A stretch of DNA of 64,000 bases from Akkermansia muciniphila (lineage in GTDB: Bacteria; Verrucomicrobiota; Verrucomicrobiia; Verrucomicrobiales; Akkermansiaceae). Shown piece after piece: positions 44,804 to 53,741 of the stretch; position 1 is the first letter of the stretch, and each line of letters starts with the position of its first letter. The notes under the pieces were generated by a model. It did no database searches and was not told where the DNA came from. It saw only the letters and a list, made by a program, of their open reading frames with translations. The stretch lies in the NCBI GenBank assembly GCA_945860285.1, contig CAMAQB010000003.1, forward strand, positions 1 to 64,000. The letters are read 5' to 3'. The position numbers were made by a program, and so were the translations under genes.

Positions 44804-47238
44804 AGCACGAAACCGTCACCCACTCCCTGCGTTGGGCCGGCTCCTGGCCCTGGTATGTCGGCCTTACAGCCGCTCTGGCATTGGCGCTTGCCGCGTGGCT
44901 GCTCTATCGGCGCGAGATCGGCGGAATGCGCCCCCTGTTCCGCTTTTTGCTGCCGCTGCTGCGCGCTGCGGCTGTGTTTCTCATTGTCATCCTGCTCGGC
45001 GGTCCCATTGTTCATCACCGCACTGTCATCGGTCAACTCGCGCGACTTATCATTCTGGTTGATGGCTCAGCCAGCATGCAACTCGCCGACCCCGGCATGG
45101 ATGCGAACCGCAAGCTCCATATTCTCGATCGACTCGGCATGCTGGAACCTGGCACCGTGAATCTCGCACAACCGCTGGCAGCCACCACCCTGGCCAGCGA
45201 CCCCAACCCCGCGGTGAAAAACGCGCTGGCGAAATTCGACACGCTGCCGCGCTGGCAACGTGTGCAGGCGTTGTTGTCGGGCGGCAAACCCGGATCGGGC
45301 GTTTTGGACAAGCTGGCGGGCACCTTCGATGTGCAGGTGGCAACGCTCGATTATGGCAATGTGAATTTGTTGTGGCGGTCCGGCGCACAAGACAAACCCG
45401 TGCTGCGCGAATTGCCACAACCTCAGGGCAGCATCACCGACCTGACGAGCGGACTGGCGTATGCCGCCAATATTCCGCAACAAGCGGGTCCCGGTGCCCT
45501 GTTGTTGATATCCGATGGCCAACACAATGCCGGTGAATCGCCCCTGGATACGGCGAAAATTCTATCGGGCAAAAAACTGCCGGTGTTTGCGATTGGCACG
45601 GGCAGCGACCGCGCGCCGCGCGACCTGGCGATCCTGCGCTGCGATGTGCCCGACAGCGTTTTTCACGAGGACGTTTTGCGCGGCGAGGTGCTGTTGAAAG
45701 AAGAGGTCGCCGCCGGTCTGCCGGTCACCCTCAGCATCGCGGATGGAGACAAGGTCATATGGGACAAGCAACTCATCACCGAGGCCAACACCCATCGGGT
45801 CGTGCCGTTCGAAATTCCCATCAAAGAACTCGCCGCCGCGCGGCTCAAGGCCCTGCCAGAGGGGGCGGAAACATCCTCCGTCGCGCTCGATCTCAAGGTG
45901 AACGTTACTCCCATCGATGGCGAACGGGAGCTTTCCAATAACCAAAGCCGGATCCGCTTTCGCGCCGTGACCCAGAAGCGCAAGATACTTCTGTTGGATG
46001 GTCGCCCGCGCTGGGAAACCCGTTATTTGAAAAATCTCTTCCAACGCGATGAAAAGTGGGAAGTCAATGCGGTGATCGCCGGCATGAAGACCGACACGGG
46101 ATTCGATCGCGGTAGCAAGGAGGGCAGTTTCCCTGTCGACAAGGCGACACTTGATACCTACGAACTGGTCATTTTCGGGGATGTTCCAAAAGCCCTTTTC
46201 AAAGCAGAGGAGTTGAAGTGGCTGGCGGATTTTGTCGGCAAACGCGGCGGAGGAATGATCATGATCGATGGTGCCCGTGGCCACTTGCGCGAGTATGCGG
46301 ATACTCTGCTGGGCCCGCTGCTGCCGGTCGACCTTGGCAACGTCAAACCAGCGGCCGCCGTGAGTTCTCTGATTCTCTCTGGCCGGGCCCCGGAGCTGGC
46401 ATCCTTCGCCTTGAGTGCGGAAAGAGCTGCCAATGCCGGAGTGTGGGCGAATCTGCCGGTGCCGCGTTCGATCGCAAGTGGCACGCCATTGGCGGGCTCC
46501 GAAGTGCTCATCGAAGGCGAATCAACCGCCGGTCGATTGCCGCTGGCGGTGCTGCGGCCTTTCGGTGCGGGCCAGGTGTATTACCATGCGTTCGATGACT
46601 CATGGCGCTGGCGTCTCGAAGTGGCCGACAGCCATCATGTCAGGTACTGGAATCAGGTTGCGGCTTTTGTGTTGGAGGAACCTTTTGCCGCGCGCGACAA
46701 AAACCTTTCGCTCGATGCAGGAAAGTTGACTTACGAGCCCGGCGAACAGGCCGCGATCCGCGTTCGGCTGCGCAGCGGGGAGGGCAAAACCGTGACCGAT
46801 GCCACAGTCGCGGCCGTAATCTGGCGCGATGGCAAACGGGTGGCTGAAGTCGGTCTCACTCCCGATGCGGGTGGGGTGTTCCGGGGCAAAACCGCAGCGC
46901 TCGATGCCGGAGATTACGAAGTCACCATCGAAACCGCCGCCATTCCCGAGGGCAAAATCAAGGTGCGCACGGAGTTCAAAGTCGAAGCCCGGCAAAATGC
47001 GGAGCGCACGCTGCTCAGCGTCAATGAGGACCTGCTGCGTCAAATCGCGCTCACCAGCGGCGGGCGATATTTTCGTGAGGAGGATGCCGATCAACTCGAT
47101 CCATTGTTGGAGCCCTTGACCGCAGGTACAATCCGGGAAAGCGAGACACCGCTGTTGGAAAGCCGCTGGTGGTTTGGCCTTGTCGTGATACTGTTGACCA
47201 TGGAATGGCTGCTCCGCAAGCGTGTCGGCATGCTTTGA
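44800..47238 (+). CDS. VWA and amidotransferase-like membrane protein
   Basis: An 812-residue protein from ATG 44800, which overlaps the previous stop (ATGA). Two N-terminal membrane segments (about 15-35 and 48-68) are followed by a VWA-like domain with LVDGSASMQLAD. A region with conserved RKILLLDGRPRWETRYLKNLFQRDEKWEV and KRGGGMIMIDGARGHLREY is typical of the amidotransferase-like fold in these large membrane proteins. A C-terminal beta domain and one membrane segment (WWFGLVVILLTMEWLL) end it. It is the third VWA-type partner in the MoxR cluster. Exact role unknown. Confidence 0.82.
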   Translation: MKHETVTHSLRWAGSWPWYVGLTAALALALAAWLLYRREIGGMRPLFRFLLPLLRAAAVFLIVILLGGPIVHHRTVIGQLARLIILVDGSASMQLADPGMDANRKLHILDRLGMLEPGTVNLAQPLAATTLASDPNPAVKNALAKFDTLPRWQRVQALLSGGKPGSGVLDKLAGTFDVQVATLDYGNVNLLWRSGAQDKPVLRELPQPQGSITDLTSGLAYAANIPQQAGPGALLLISDGQHNAGESPLDTAKILSGKKLPVFAIGTGSDRAPRDLAILRCDVPDSVFHEDVLRGEVLLKEEVAAGLPVTLSIADGDKVIWDKQLITEANTHRVVPFEIPIKELAAARLKALPEGAETSSVALDLKVNVTPIDGERELSNNQSRIRFRAVTQKRKILLLDGRPRWETRYLKNLFQRDEKWEVNAVIAGMKTDTGFDRGSKEGSFPVDKATLDTYELVIFGDVPKALFKAEELKWLADFVGKRGGGMIMIDGARGHLREYADTLLGPLLPVDLGNVKPAAAVSSLILSGRAPELASFALSAERAANAGVWANLPVPRSIASGTPLAGSEVLIEGESTAGRLPLAVLRPFGAGQVYYHAFDDSWRWRLEVADSHHVRYWNQVAAFVLEEPFAARDKNLSLDAGKLTYEPGEQAAIRVRLRSGEGKTVTDATVAAVIWRDGKRVAEVGLTPDAGGVFRGKTAALDAGDYEVTIETAAIPEGKIKVRTEFKVEARQNAERTLLSVNEDLLRQIALTSGGRYFREEDADQLDPLLEPLTAGTIRESETPLLESRWWFGLVVILLTMEWLLRKRVGML

Positions 47239-47272
47239 ATCCCATCATCCCCTTGTCTAACATTTCCACATC

Positions 47273-50200
47273 ATGAACTCCCATCCCGATCCCGCCATTC
47301 TGCAACTCTTGCAGACGTTCGCGCGACGCCGTCGACGACTGCTCATGTTGCGCGGCGGACTGATCACGCTCGCCGTGTTGGTTGTGGCGATGATCCTGGT
47401 CGCCGCGCTGGACTACTGGCTTCCGCTGATGCGCGAATCGATGCGCTGGGTATTCAGTCTGACAGCCTATGCATTGGTGTTGGTGGTCGCATGGCGGCAG
47501 TGGATTCGCCCGATGATGGACGCGCCGGACGAGCGGCGACTGGCGCGCATTGTTGAACACGCCGCGCCCGACCTGCACGAGGATTTGCTTTCAGCAGTCG
47601 AACTAGGTCAATCCACAGGGGGGCATTTCGACTCCGCGCAATTTCGCGCGCTGCTGCAGTCCGATGTCGCTGCGCGGGTGCAGGGAGTGGAGGTCAAGTC
47701 GCTGTTGCCTGTCGGTTTGCTAAATCGCTATTTCCGCGTCACGTCGATCATCGGAGTGCTGGTTTTGGCGCTGATGATATTCAGCGGTCTGCGCTTCGGC
47801 AACTTGTTGCTGCGCGCGCTCATGCCCGGTGCCAATCTGGATCGGGTGTCGGCCACCCAGATTGTCATCATTGAGCCCAACCCTCCGAGCCAGACCGTGC
47901 CGCAAGGCGACGCGTTGCGATTGGAGATCGAATTGCAGGGTCGACCAGCGACCAGCGCACGACTGGAAACGGAAGGCGCGAGCCAGGGGCGGGTAGTGAC
48001 GGAAATGAGGGCTCTGGGGAACAACCGTTTTGCCACCGCCATCCAGGTTGGACGAGAGAACCTGCGCTACCGGGTTCAGGCCGGTGACGGACTCACCCGC
48101 CGCTATGATCTCAAAGCCGTGGCCCGTCCGTACGAGCTTGCATTCGAAAAAACCTATCAATTTCCCGACTACTCCCAAATGACACCTACAACAGTGCAGG
48201 AACCGGGTGGCGGGCTCAGCGCGCTGGAAGGAACGATGGTCGATTTGAAAATTTCCACCAGCCAGAAAGTGAAGAGTGGCGAGTTGCGCATGGAACAAGG
48301 AGTCGAGCTGTCCGTTGTTCCTTTGACACCGTTGCCCGACGGTCGACTGGCCGCGCGAGTCCCCATGTCCGCAAGTGGAAGTTATCGTGTTCATCTGGTG
48401 GCCGCCGACACAGGATTCGACAACAAATTCAGTCCTGAATACGAATTGCGTGCCGAGCCGGATCTGGCACCCGTGCTGAAACTCACGGAACCCGATCAAG
48501 ATTTGGTGGCCGCCGCCGATCAAAGTGTCAAGCTCGTCGCCACGGTCAGCGACGACATCGGTTTGGCGCGCATCATCCAGCACGTGAAGGTCAACGAGGG
48601 CGAGTGGAAACAATCCCCGCTCAAGGAAAATGCCGGACGGCACTGTGATGTCGAGTTCGATTGGGATCTCGCTTCCGCAGGTGTCAAACCCGGCGATGTG
48701 GTCAGCAGCAAACTGGTTGCCACCGACCTGAAGGGCAATTCGGCGGAGTCGCGCACCCTGCAAGTCCTCGTCGTCGCGAATCGGGAAACCAATCGCGTCG
48801 CTGGACTGGCGAGCCGCAGCGCGCTCTATCAATCATTGCAGGCTCTGGCCGCTGCCGCTGTTGCATTTGATGCCGCCGCCCTGCTGGCGCGCAATCAATT
48901 TGATCAAAGCGAAGACAGCGGGCCGAATCGCAAACCGGTGCTGGCGGGTGTCGTGACGACCCGTGCCGATTGCGAAACCAAGCTATCCCAGGCGTGGCAG
49001 GCCCTGAATGTCGTGCTGCGCGATGGAGCGGCGGGTTACGAAAGTTCCGACCTTGTTTTGATGGGACGGTTGCTCGGCAACATCCACAATGGCGAGTTGC
49101 GGAAAGCCGACCGGGTGCTTGAACTCCTTGATGCCAATCCAGCCATGCCCGCTGCACGTGAACTCATGCGCGCGGTTCACGAGAGCGGTGGCCGAATGAA
49201 GTCGCTGGCAACTCTGGCTCGGGATGTTGATCAATTCAATCTCAGCGCCGGACAGGTCGATGTGGTGGGCGAACTCACTCTCGTTCTCGGGAGCCAGGTT
49301 GCGCGTATCCGCACGCTGGCACAGCAAAGCAAAACCCCGGACGATTGGCAGCAGGTGGCGACGCGGATGCGCGCCTTGTTGAGTGTCAGCAAGAGCGTCG
49401 ACGCCGTGTTGGAAACGATGAAAAATGGAGGGGGCCCACTGGCTGCGGATGCCGATGGGTTGCTTAACGGAGGGCTTTTTCTGGACATCCAGGACTGGCT
49501 TCAACGCGACATCCCCCCGGAACAACTCAGTGCCCAGATGATGGATCAGGTGGAAAATTTCAACCGTCGTGTCAGCAAAATCCAGGACCAAATCGGCCGC
49601 ATGCGCGAGAATTTTTCCCATCTGGCCGCAAAGGCGGTCACCGACCAGGGGAAGGTGCTCGCGACAAGCCCTGAAACACCTGCTGCGTTGGTGGCGAGCA
49701 TGCACCAGCGGCTCATGGAGGAAGTGGCCCCGACATCGAATTGCGTGCAACTCCTGCGTCAGGAGCAGGCGGTGCTTGCCAAGTTGTTAGATCTCCTGCC
49801 CCAGGATCGGACCGCTCTTGATGAGTTGGCTTGGCAGACCATGGCCGCGACGCTCAAAGTCCATGCCGACCTTGAGGAAACCCGCAATCTTGCTGACAAC
49901 GCATTTGTCAGCGACCTGCGCCGCGCCACTCTGGCGGTGCAGGCGCTGCAGACTCTGGCTCCGGGCGACGGAGCGGATGTGTCATCGGCCCGTCTTGATG
50001 CGATAGAGCAAAGTTTGCGGATGCTGGAAACCGGCCACAACCTGCAGGAACTGGTGAACGGCTGTGCCGCGCTGGTGGCGATGGAGCGTTGGGAATTCCG
50101 CATGCCTCAAGGTCGCACGGTGGAACGCCGCGACTGGGCATGGCTCGCCACGCGCGTGCGCATGGCTCCCGGCGAGTTCATGAAGTGGGAGTGGAAGGAT

Positions 50201-52477
50201 GAGGCCGCGCGCAACGCCGTGGCTGCAACAGTGGCCCAGCTCCGGGAGATTCCGGCAAGCCCGCCATTTCTCACGGTTGAGGCGGAAATGGGCAAACGCC
50301 GGAACTTGCGTTATGCGATCACCACACGCAATGAGCTCGAACAAGTGTCGGGCAAGCTCAGGGCCGCTCTTGCGCCGCTGCAGCCATCCATGGAAACCGC
50401 GCGGCGCAATTTGGCAAAGCTTGCTCCGAAAATCAGCGAACTCGCACTCGCCCTCGCCAAGGAGGAAGCGGAGTTGAAAAAACAATCCGCGCAACAAGTC
50501 GAGACCGCCGAGACCACCGAACCCGCTGAAAACAGCAACCGCAGCCGACCGCAATGGACTCGCCAGCAGCAGATCAATCTCAAGATCGATTCTTTGAAAG
50601 ACCTGATTCGCGCCGATGCCAACGAACAAAACATTCTGAAAAAAGACGAACGGGATCGGATGCGCGATGCCGATGATGCGATTGCGATGCTCAAGGACCC
50701 GCCGCCCGCCGCCGCGCGGTTTTTGTTGTCGGCCACACAGGGCGTGCAGGCCGAGGGACAAAAAAACGATCTCGTGCAGGCGGTGGAGCAGGAGCAAAAA
50801 GTTGTCGACGCGCTGATCCGCATCGGTCTTCATTTCGAGGCTCTCGAACAAGGGAAGGACCCCGACCAGACCCGCGCGGAGCTGCGCCAGGCGGAGGAAG
50901 AACTTGGTATCAAGGATGCTCTCGACGAACAATTTGGCAAAGCGGAGACTCTCGCGGAAATGACGGAACAGAGCCCCGAGGAGATGCTCAAGGACTTGGA
51001 AGCCAGGTTGCCGACGAATCCGGAAATGCAGCGCGAACTCGATCAGATCGCCAACACCGATTTGGCGCTTGCCAGGGACCTTCTCCAGAGGGCCGCGAAG
51101 GCGGAAGCCGGTGTCGCCACTACCGTCGACGAGCAGAAGGCCAGGGACGAGAACGACATGGCCAAACTCGGCGTGCTCGATGCCGCCCGACTCGCGGCTG
51201 CTTGTGCCAGAGAGTCCCAAACAGCGGCGGCCTCCGCCCTGCAGCTCAGCGGGCAAGCCGCCAACCCTCCTGGCAAGGAGCATGCACAGTTGTCAAACGA
51301 TCAAGCCGCCGCTGCAATATCAATTGCGGATGACATGGTGGTGGCGGCCCAGCGCCTGGAGGCCGGCCAAAATATCGCGGAGATCGTCAATGCATCGGCG
51401 GCAGTGATTGAAAAAGTCGGACTATTGATTCCGCGCTGCAATCAGGTCCGTGAGCATGCCAACCCGGCAGCGCAGATTTTCGGGACCGAAGCGAAAAAGG
51501 TCGGCCCCGATCAGGCAATCTGCCAACAGGCGGAACAACAGGCGACGCTTTGCGCACAAAAATCCGATCAGGCGATGGCTGCGGCACGCCAGGCCGAGGC
51601 CGCAGCACGCCACGCCGCCGAGAGCGCCCAGGCAATGGCGAAAATTCCGCAAGGTGCCCCTGTGAACCGCAAACTGGCGGTAGCGGCGCTGCGGCAGATG
51701 CCGGTGAAAATCGATGCCGCGGACGCGGCGGTCAATCTGGAGCGGGCCGCCCGTCACGAGCAACGGTTGAACCAGTCGGACGGTGGTCAGAATCTAACAA
51801 AGCTTGCCGCGCAGGTCGATCACGCGGTGAAAAACGAGGTGTTGGCGGCGGAGTCTGCCCTCAGCACCGCGCCGCAAGCTGCGCTGGCGCAGGCTCCTGT
51901 GCAAAAAGCCAGCGCGGAGCTGGCGCGACTTGCCGATGCCCTGAAACAAGTGGCCGATTCGCCGCCGGCATCTTCGCCCATGGCTGCCCCCCCTGGTTCG
52001 CCGGCTACCAGCGCGACACCGGCCGAGCAACAGGCGATGGCTCGCGCGCTCGATGCGCTCGATCAACAGCTTAATGAAGCTGCCGCCGCAGCGGCGGCAG
52101 CAGCGGCGGCCGCCGCGGCCAAAGGGGGACCACCGATGGCGGGCAATCAGCCTGGTCCTCCCGGCGGCATGGCGCAAGGCATGATGGCATCGATGCGCCA
52201 GGGACGTTCGTCGATGCCCTCGCCGATGCCCGGCATGCCCAGCCCCGAGAGCGAACCGATGGAAAAATCCCTTGGCGGTGCCAAACTGGATGCGGCCGGT
52301 CCCTCACAGGGTCAGGCTCCGGAATTGCAGGCCCTGCAAAAAGGTGACTGGGGCAAACTGCCCAAAAAACTTGCCGAACAACTCAGCAAAGGACAAAACG
52401 AGACGATCCCCGCCGAATATCGCGAGGCGGTGGCCACGTATTATCGGGTCATTGCCGAAAAATCCAAAAAACCATGA
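47273..52477 (+). CDS. Giant DUF4175-like membrane protein
   Basis: A 1734-residue protein. Two or three membrane segments near 28-48, 60-78 and 155-175 are followed by beta-rich, Ig-like stretches (about 200-500). Very long helical/coiled-coil regions (about 520-1600) carry many Ala, Glu and Lys. Near 1603 there is a run of 14 Ala followed by a Gly/Pro/Met-rich segment, then a short conserved-looking end. The layout matches DUF4175-type proteins of MoxR clusters. No catalytic motif was recognised. Its stop overlaps the next ATG. Mostly periplasmic by topology, which is an inference. Confidence 0.75.
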   Translation: MNSHPDPAILQLLQTFARRRRRLLMLRGGLITLAVLVVAMILVAALDYWLPLMRESMRWVFSLTAYALVLVVAWRQWIRPMMDAPDERRLARIVEHAAPDLHEDLLSAVELGQSTGGHFDSAQFRALLQSDVAARVQGVEVKSLLPVGLLNRYFRVTSIIGVLVLALMIFSGLRFGNLLLRALMPGANLDRVSATQIVIIEPNPPSQTVPQGDALRLEIELQGRPATSARLETEGASQGRVVTEMRALGNNRFATAIQVGRENLRYRVQAGDGLTRRYDLKAVARPYELAFEKTYQFPDYSQMTPTTVQEPGGGLSALEGTMVDLKISTSQKVKSGELRMEQGVELSVVPLTPLPDGRLAARVPMSASGSYRVHLVAADTGFDNKFSPEYELRAEPDLAPVLKLTEPDQDLVAAADQSVKLVATVSDDIGLARIIQHVKVNEGEWKQSPLKENAGRHCDVEFDWDLASAGVKPGDVVSSKLVATDLKGNSAESRTLQVLVVANRETNRVAGLASRSALYQSLQALAAAAVAFDAAALLARNQFDQSEDSGPNRKPVLAGVVTTRADCETKLSQAWQALNVVLRDGAAGYESSDLVLMGRLLGNIHNGELRKADRVLELLDANPAMPAARELMRAVHESGGRMKSLATLARDVDQFNLSAGQVDVVGELTLVLGSQVARIRTLAQQSKTPDDWQQVATRMRALLSVSKSVDAVLETMKNGGGPLAADADGLLNGGLFLDIQDWLQRDIPPEQLSAQMMDQVENFNRRVSKIQDQIGRMRENFSHLAAKAVTDQGKVLATSPETPAALVASMHQRLMEEVAPTSNCVQLLRQEQAVLAKLLDLLPQDRTALDELAWQTMAATLKVHADLEETRNLADNAFVSDLRRATLAVQALQTLAPGDGADVSSARLDAIEQSLRMLETGHNLQELVNGCAALVAMERWEFRMPQGRTVERRDWAWLATRVRMAPGEFMKWEWKDEAARNAVAATVAQLREIPASPPFLTVEAEMGKRRNLRYAITTRNELEQVSGKLRAALAPLQPSMETARRNLAKLAPKISELALALAKEEAELKKQSAQQVETAETTEPAENSNRSRPQWTRQQQINLKIDSLKDLIRADANEQNILKKDERDRMRDADDAIAMLKDPPPAAARFLLSATQGVQAEGQKNDLVQAVEQEQKVVDALIRIGLHFEALEQGKDPDQTRAELRQAEEELGIKDALDEQFGKAETLAEMTEQSPEEMLKDLEARLPTNPEMQRELDQIANTDLALARDLLQRAAKAEAGVATTVDEQKARDENDMAKLGVLDAARLAAACARESQTAAASALQLSGQAANPPGKEHAQLSNDQAAAAISIADDMVVAAQRLEAGQNIAEIVNASAAVIEKVGLLIPRCNQVREHANPAAQIFGTEAKKVGPDQAICQQAEQQATLCAQKSDQAMAAARQAEAAARHAAESAQAMAKIPQGAPVNRKLAVAALRQMPVKIDAADAAVNLERAARHEQRLNQSDGGQNLTKLAAQVDHAVKNEVLAAESALSTAPQAALAQAPVQKASAELARLADALKQVADSPPASSPMAAPPGSPATSATPAEQQAMARALDALDQQLNEAAAAAAAAAAAAAAKGGPPMAGNQPGPPGGMAQGMMASMRQGRSSMPSPMPGMPSPESEPMEKSLGGAKLDAAGPSQGQAPELQALQKGDWGKLPKKLAEQLSKGQNETIPAEYREAVATYYRVIAEKSKKP
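52079..52120 (+). repeat. Poly-alanine (GCN) run inside the giant protein
   Basis: Fourteen consecutive GCN codons (GCT GCC GCC GCA GCG and so on) encode 14 Ala. The codons are mixed, so the tract is not a simple trinucleotide repeat and would be stable against slippage. Confidence 0.9.
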
Positions 52478-53556
52478 GCCGGCCTTTTCTACCAAATATG
52501 CGGATTTTCCCGAAGCGTCGCGCCCCGCTGCACTTTCTGTGCGCACTCGCCCTGATTCTGCCGCCCCGTGCCGCGCAGGCCGACCAGAAAATCGATGACG
52601 CGTTGAAACTGGCCACGGGATTTCTGGTTTCCCAACAAAAACCGCAGGGGATGATCGGCGATCAATTTCCGATGCCCAACACGGCACTGGCGGTGCTGGC
52701 TCTCGCCGCCTGCGGTCACCAACCCGGCGAGGCGACACCGGAGGGCCAGGCGATGCGCAAGGCGATCGATTATGTGTTGCTGCCGGACAACCAGACTGCG
52801 GACGGATATTTCGGCAAGGTGGACAACTCGCGCATGTATGGTCATGGGATCACCACCCTGATGCTTGCCGAAATGCTGGGCATGGGACTCGATGAAAAGC
52901 AGGACGCGCTGATCCGTCAAAAGTGCAAACTCGGAGTCGAATTGATCCTGCGCGCCCAGGGCATGCGCAAGGATCCGCAGAACAGTGGTGGCTGGCAATA
53001 CGAACCCGACAGCAGGGGATCGGACTTGTCGGTTACCTGCTGGCAGACCATGGCACTGCGCGCGGCGCAAAACGCCGGAATTGATGTGCCGCGTGAGGCG
53101 GTTGACAAGGTTGTCGGCTACATGAAGCGCTTGTACAAACCCGTGGGCGAAACCCGCGGGCCCACCGTTCCCGGTGGTTTCGGTTACTCCTCGCCCGCCA
53201 CCACCATTTCGACCACCGCGGAAGGCTTGCTGGCGATGCAGGTCTGCGGTCAATACCAGGCCGATGAAGTGCTGTCCGCATCCGAACTGTTGTTCCCGCT
53301 GGATCTTAAAAACGAAAAGCAATGGTTCTACTACACCACCTATTATTACGCCCAGGGCATGTATCAACGCGGCGGCAAACATGCCGACACCGCACAGCGC
53401 ATGGTGCCGGCCACCTTGTTGCCGCTGCAATCCCGCGAGGGATGGTGGCAGAGCGTCGGCGGAGAGGAGGCGGGACCCGGCAAAACCTACTGCACCTCGC
53501 TGGCGATTCTGGCCCTTGCGGTGAAGAATCATTTCCTGCCGATCTACCAACGCTAG
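52474..53556 (+). CDS. Secreted squalene-cyclase/prenyltransferase-fold protein
   Basis: A 360-residue exported protein. The N-terminus (KRRAPLHFLCALALILPPRAAQAD) is a signal sequence. The rest is an all-helical alpha/alpha-barrel of the terpenoid cyclase type with repeats such as AKLATGFLVSQQKPQG-like units, NSGGWQYEPDSRGSDLSVTCWQTMALRAAQNAG and GGFGYSSPATTISTTAEGLLAMQVCG. No DxDD cyclase motif was seen, so terpene cyclisation is not predicted. It overlaps the giant gene by 4 nt and is related in fold to the two TonB-like proteins downstream, but lacks their anchor. Confidence 0.8.
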   Translation: MSRPFLPNMRIFPKRRAPLHFLCALALILPPRAAQADQKIDDALKLATGFLVSQQKPQGMIGDQFPMPNTALAVLALAACGHQPGEATPEGQAMRKAIDYVLLPDNQTADGYFGKVDNSRMYGHGITTLMLAEMLGMGLDEKQDALIRQKCKLGVELILRAQGMRKDPQNSGGWQYEPDSRGSDLSVTCWQTMALRAAQNAGIDVPREAVDKVVGYMKRLYKPVGETRGPTVPGGFGYSSPATTISTTAEGLLAMQVCGQYQADEVLSASELLFPLDLKNEKQWFYYTTYYYAQGMYQRGGKHADTAQRMVPATLLPLQSREGWWQSVGGEEAGPGKTYCTSLAILALAVKNHFLPIYQR

Positions 53557-53675
53557 CTTTTTGGATGATGCGAGCCTGCGGGTATCCTTTCTCGATTCCG
53601 GATTCACCTGCTATCGGGAATCGCGAGGTCAACATGGCATCACTGACTTTCCTCTCAAACGGATCGTTTTTTCCG

Positions 53676-53704
53676 TTGACATTATGATGTGCCGATTTTA
53701 GTTT
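53676..53704 (+). promoter_or_regulatory. Promoter before the periplasmic repeat gene
   Basis: TTGACA (53676-53681), 17-bp spacer, TAGTTT (53699-53704). The predicted start is about 30 bp before the ATG at 53742. It would make the second half of the cluster (repeat protein, ExbBD, TonB-like proteins) a separate transcript. Confidence 0.5.
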
Positions 53705-53741
53705 TCGCGCAGACTGCCAATCTTAGATTTAAAAAACCATT

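Noticed and set aside
49982-51283. 433-codon minus-strand ORF
   Set aside because: Shadow of the giant DUF4175-like gene; rich in Arg, Leu and Gly with no motif.
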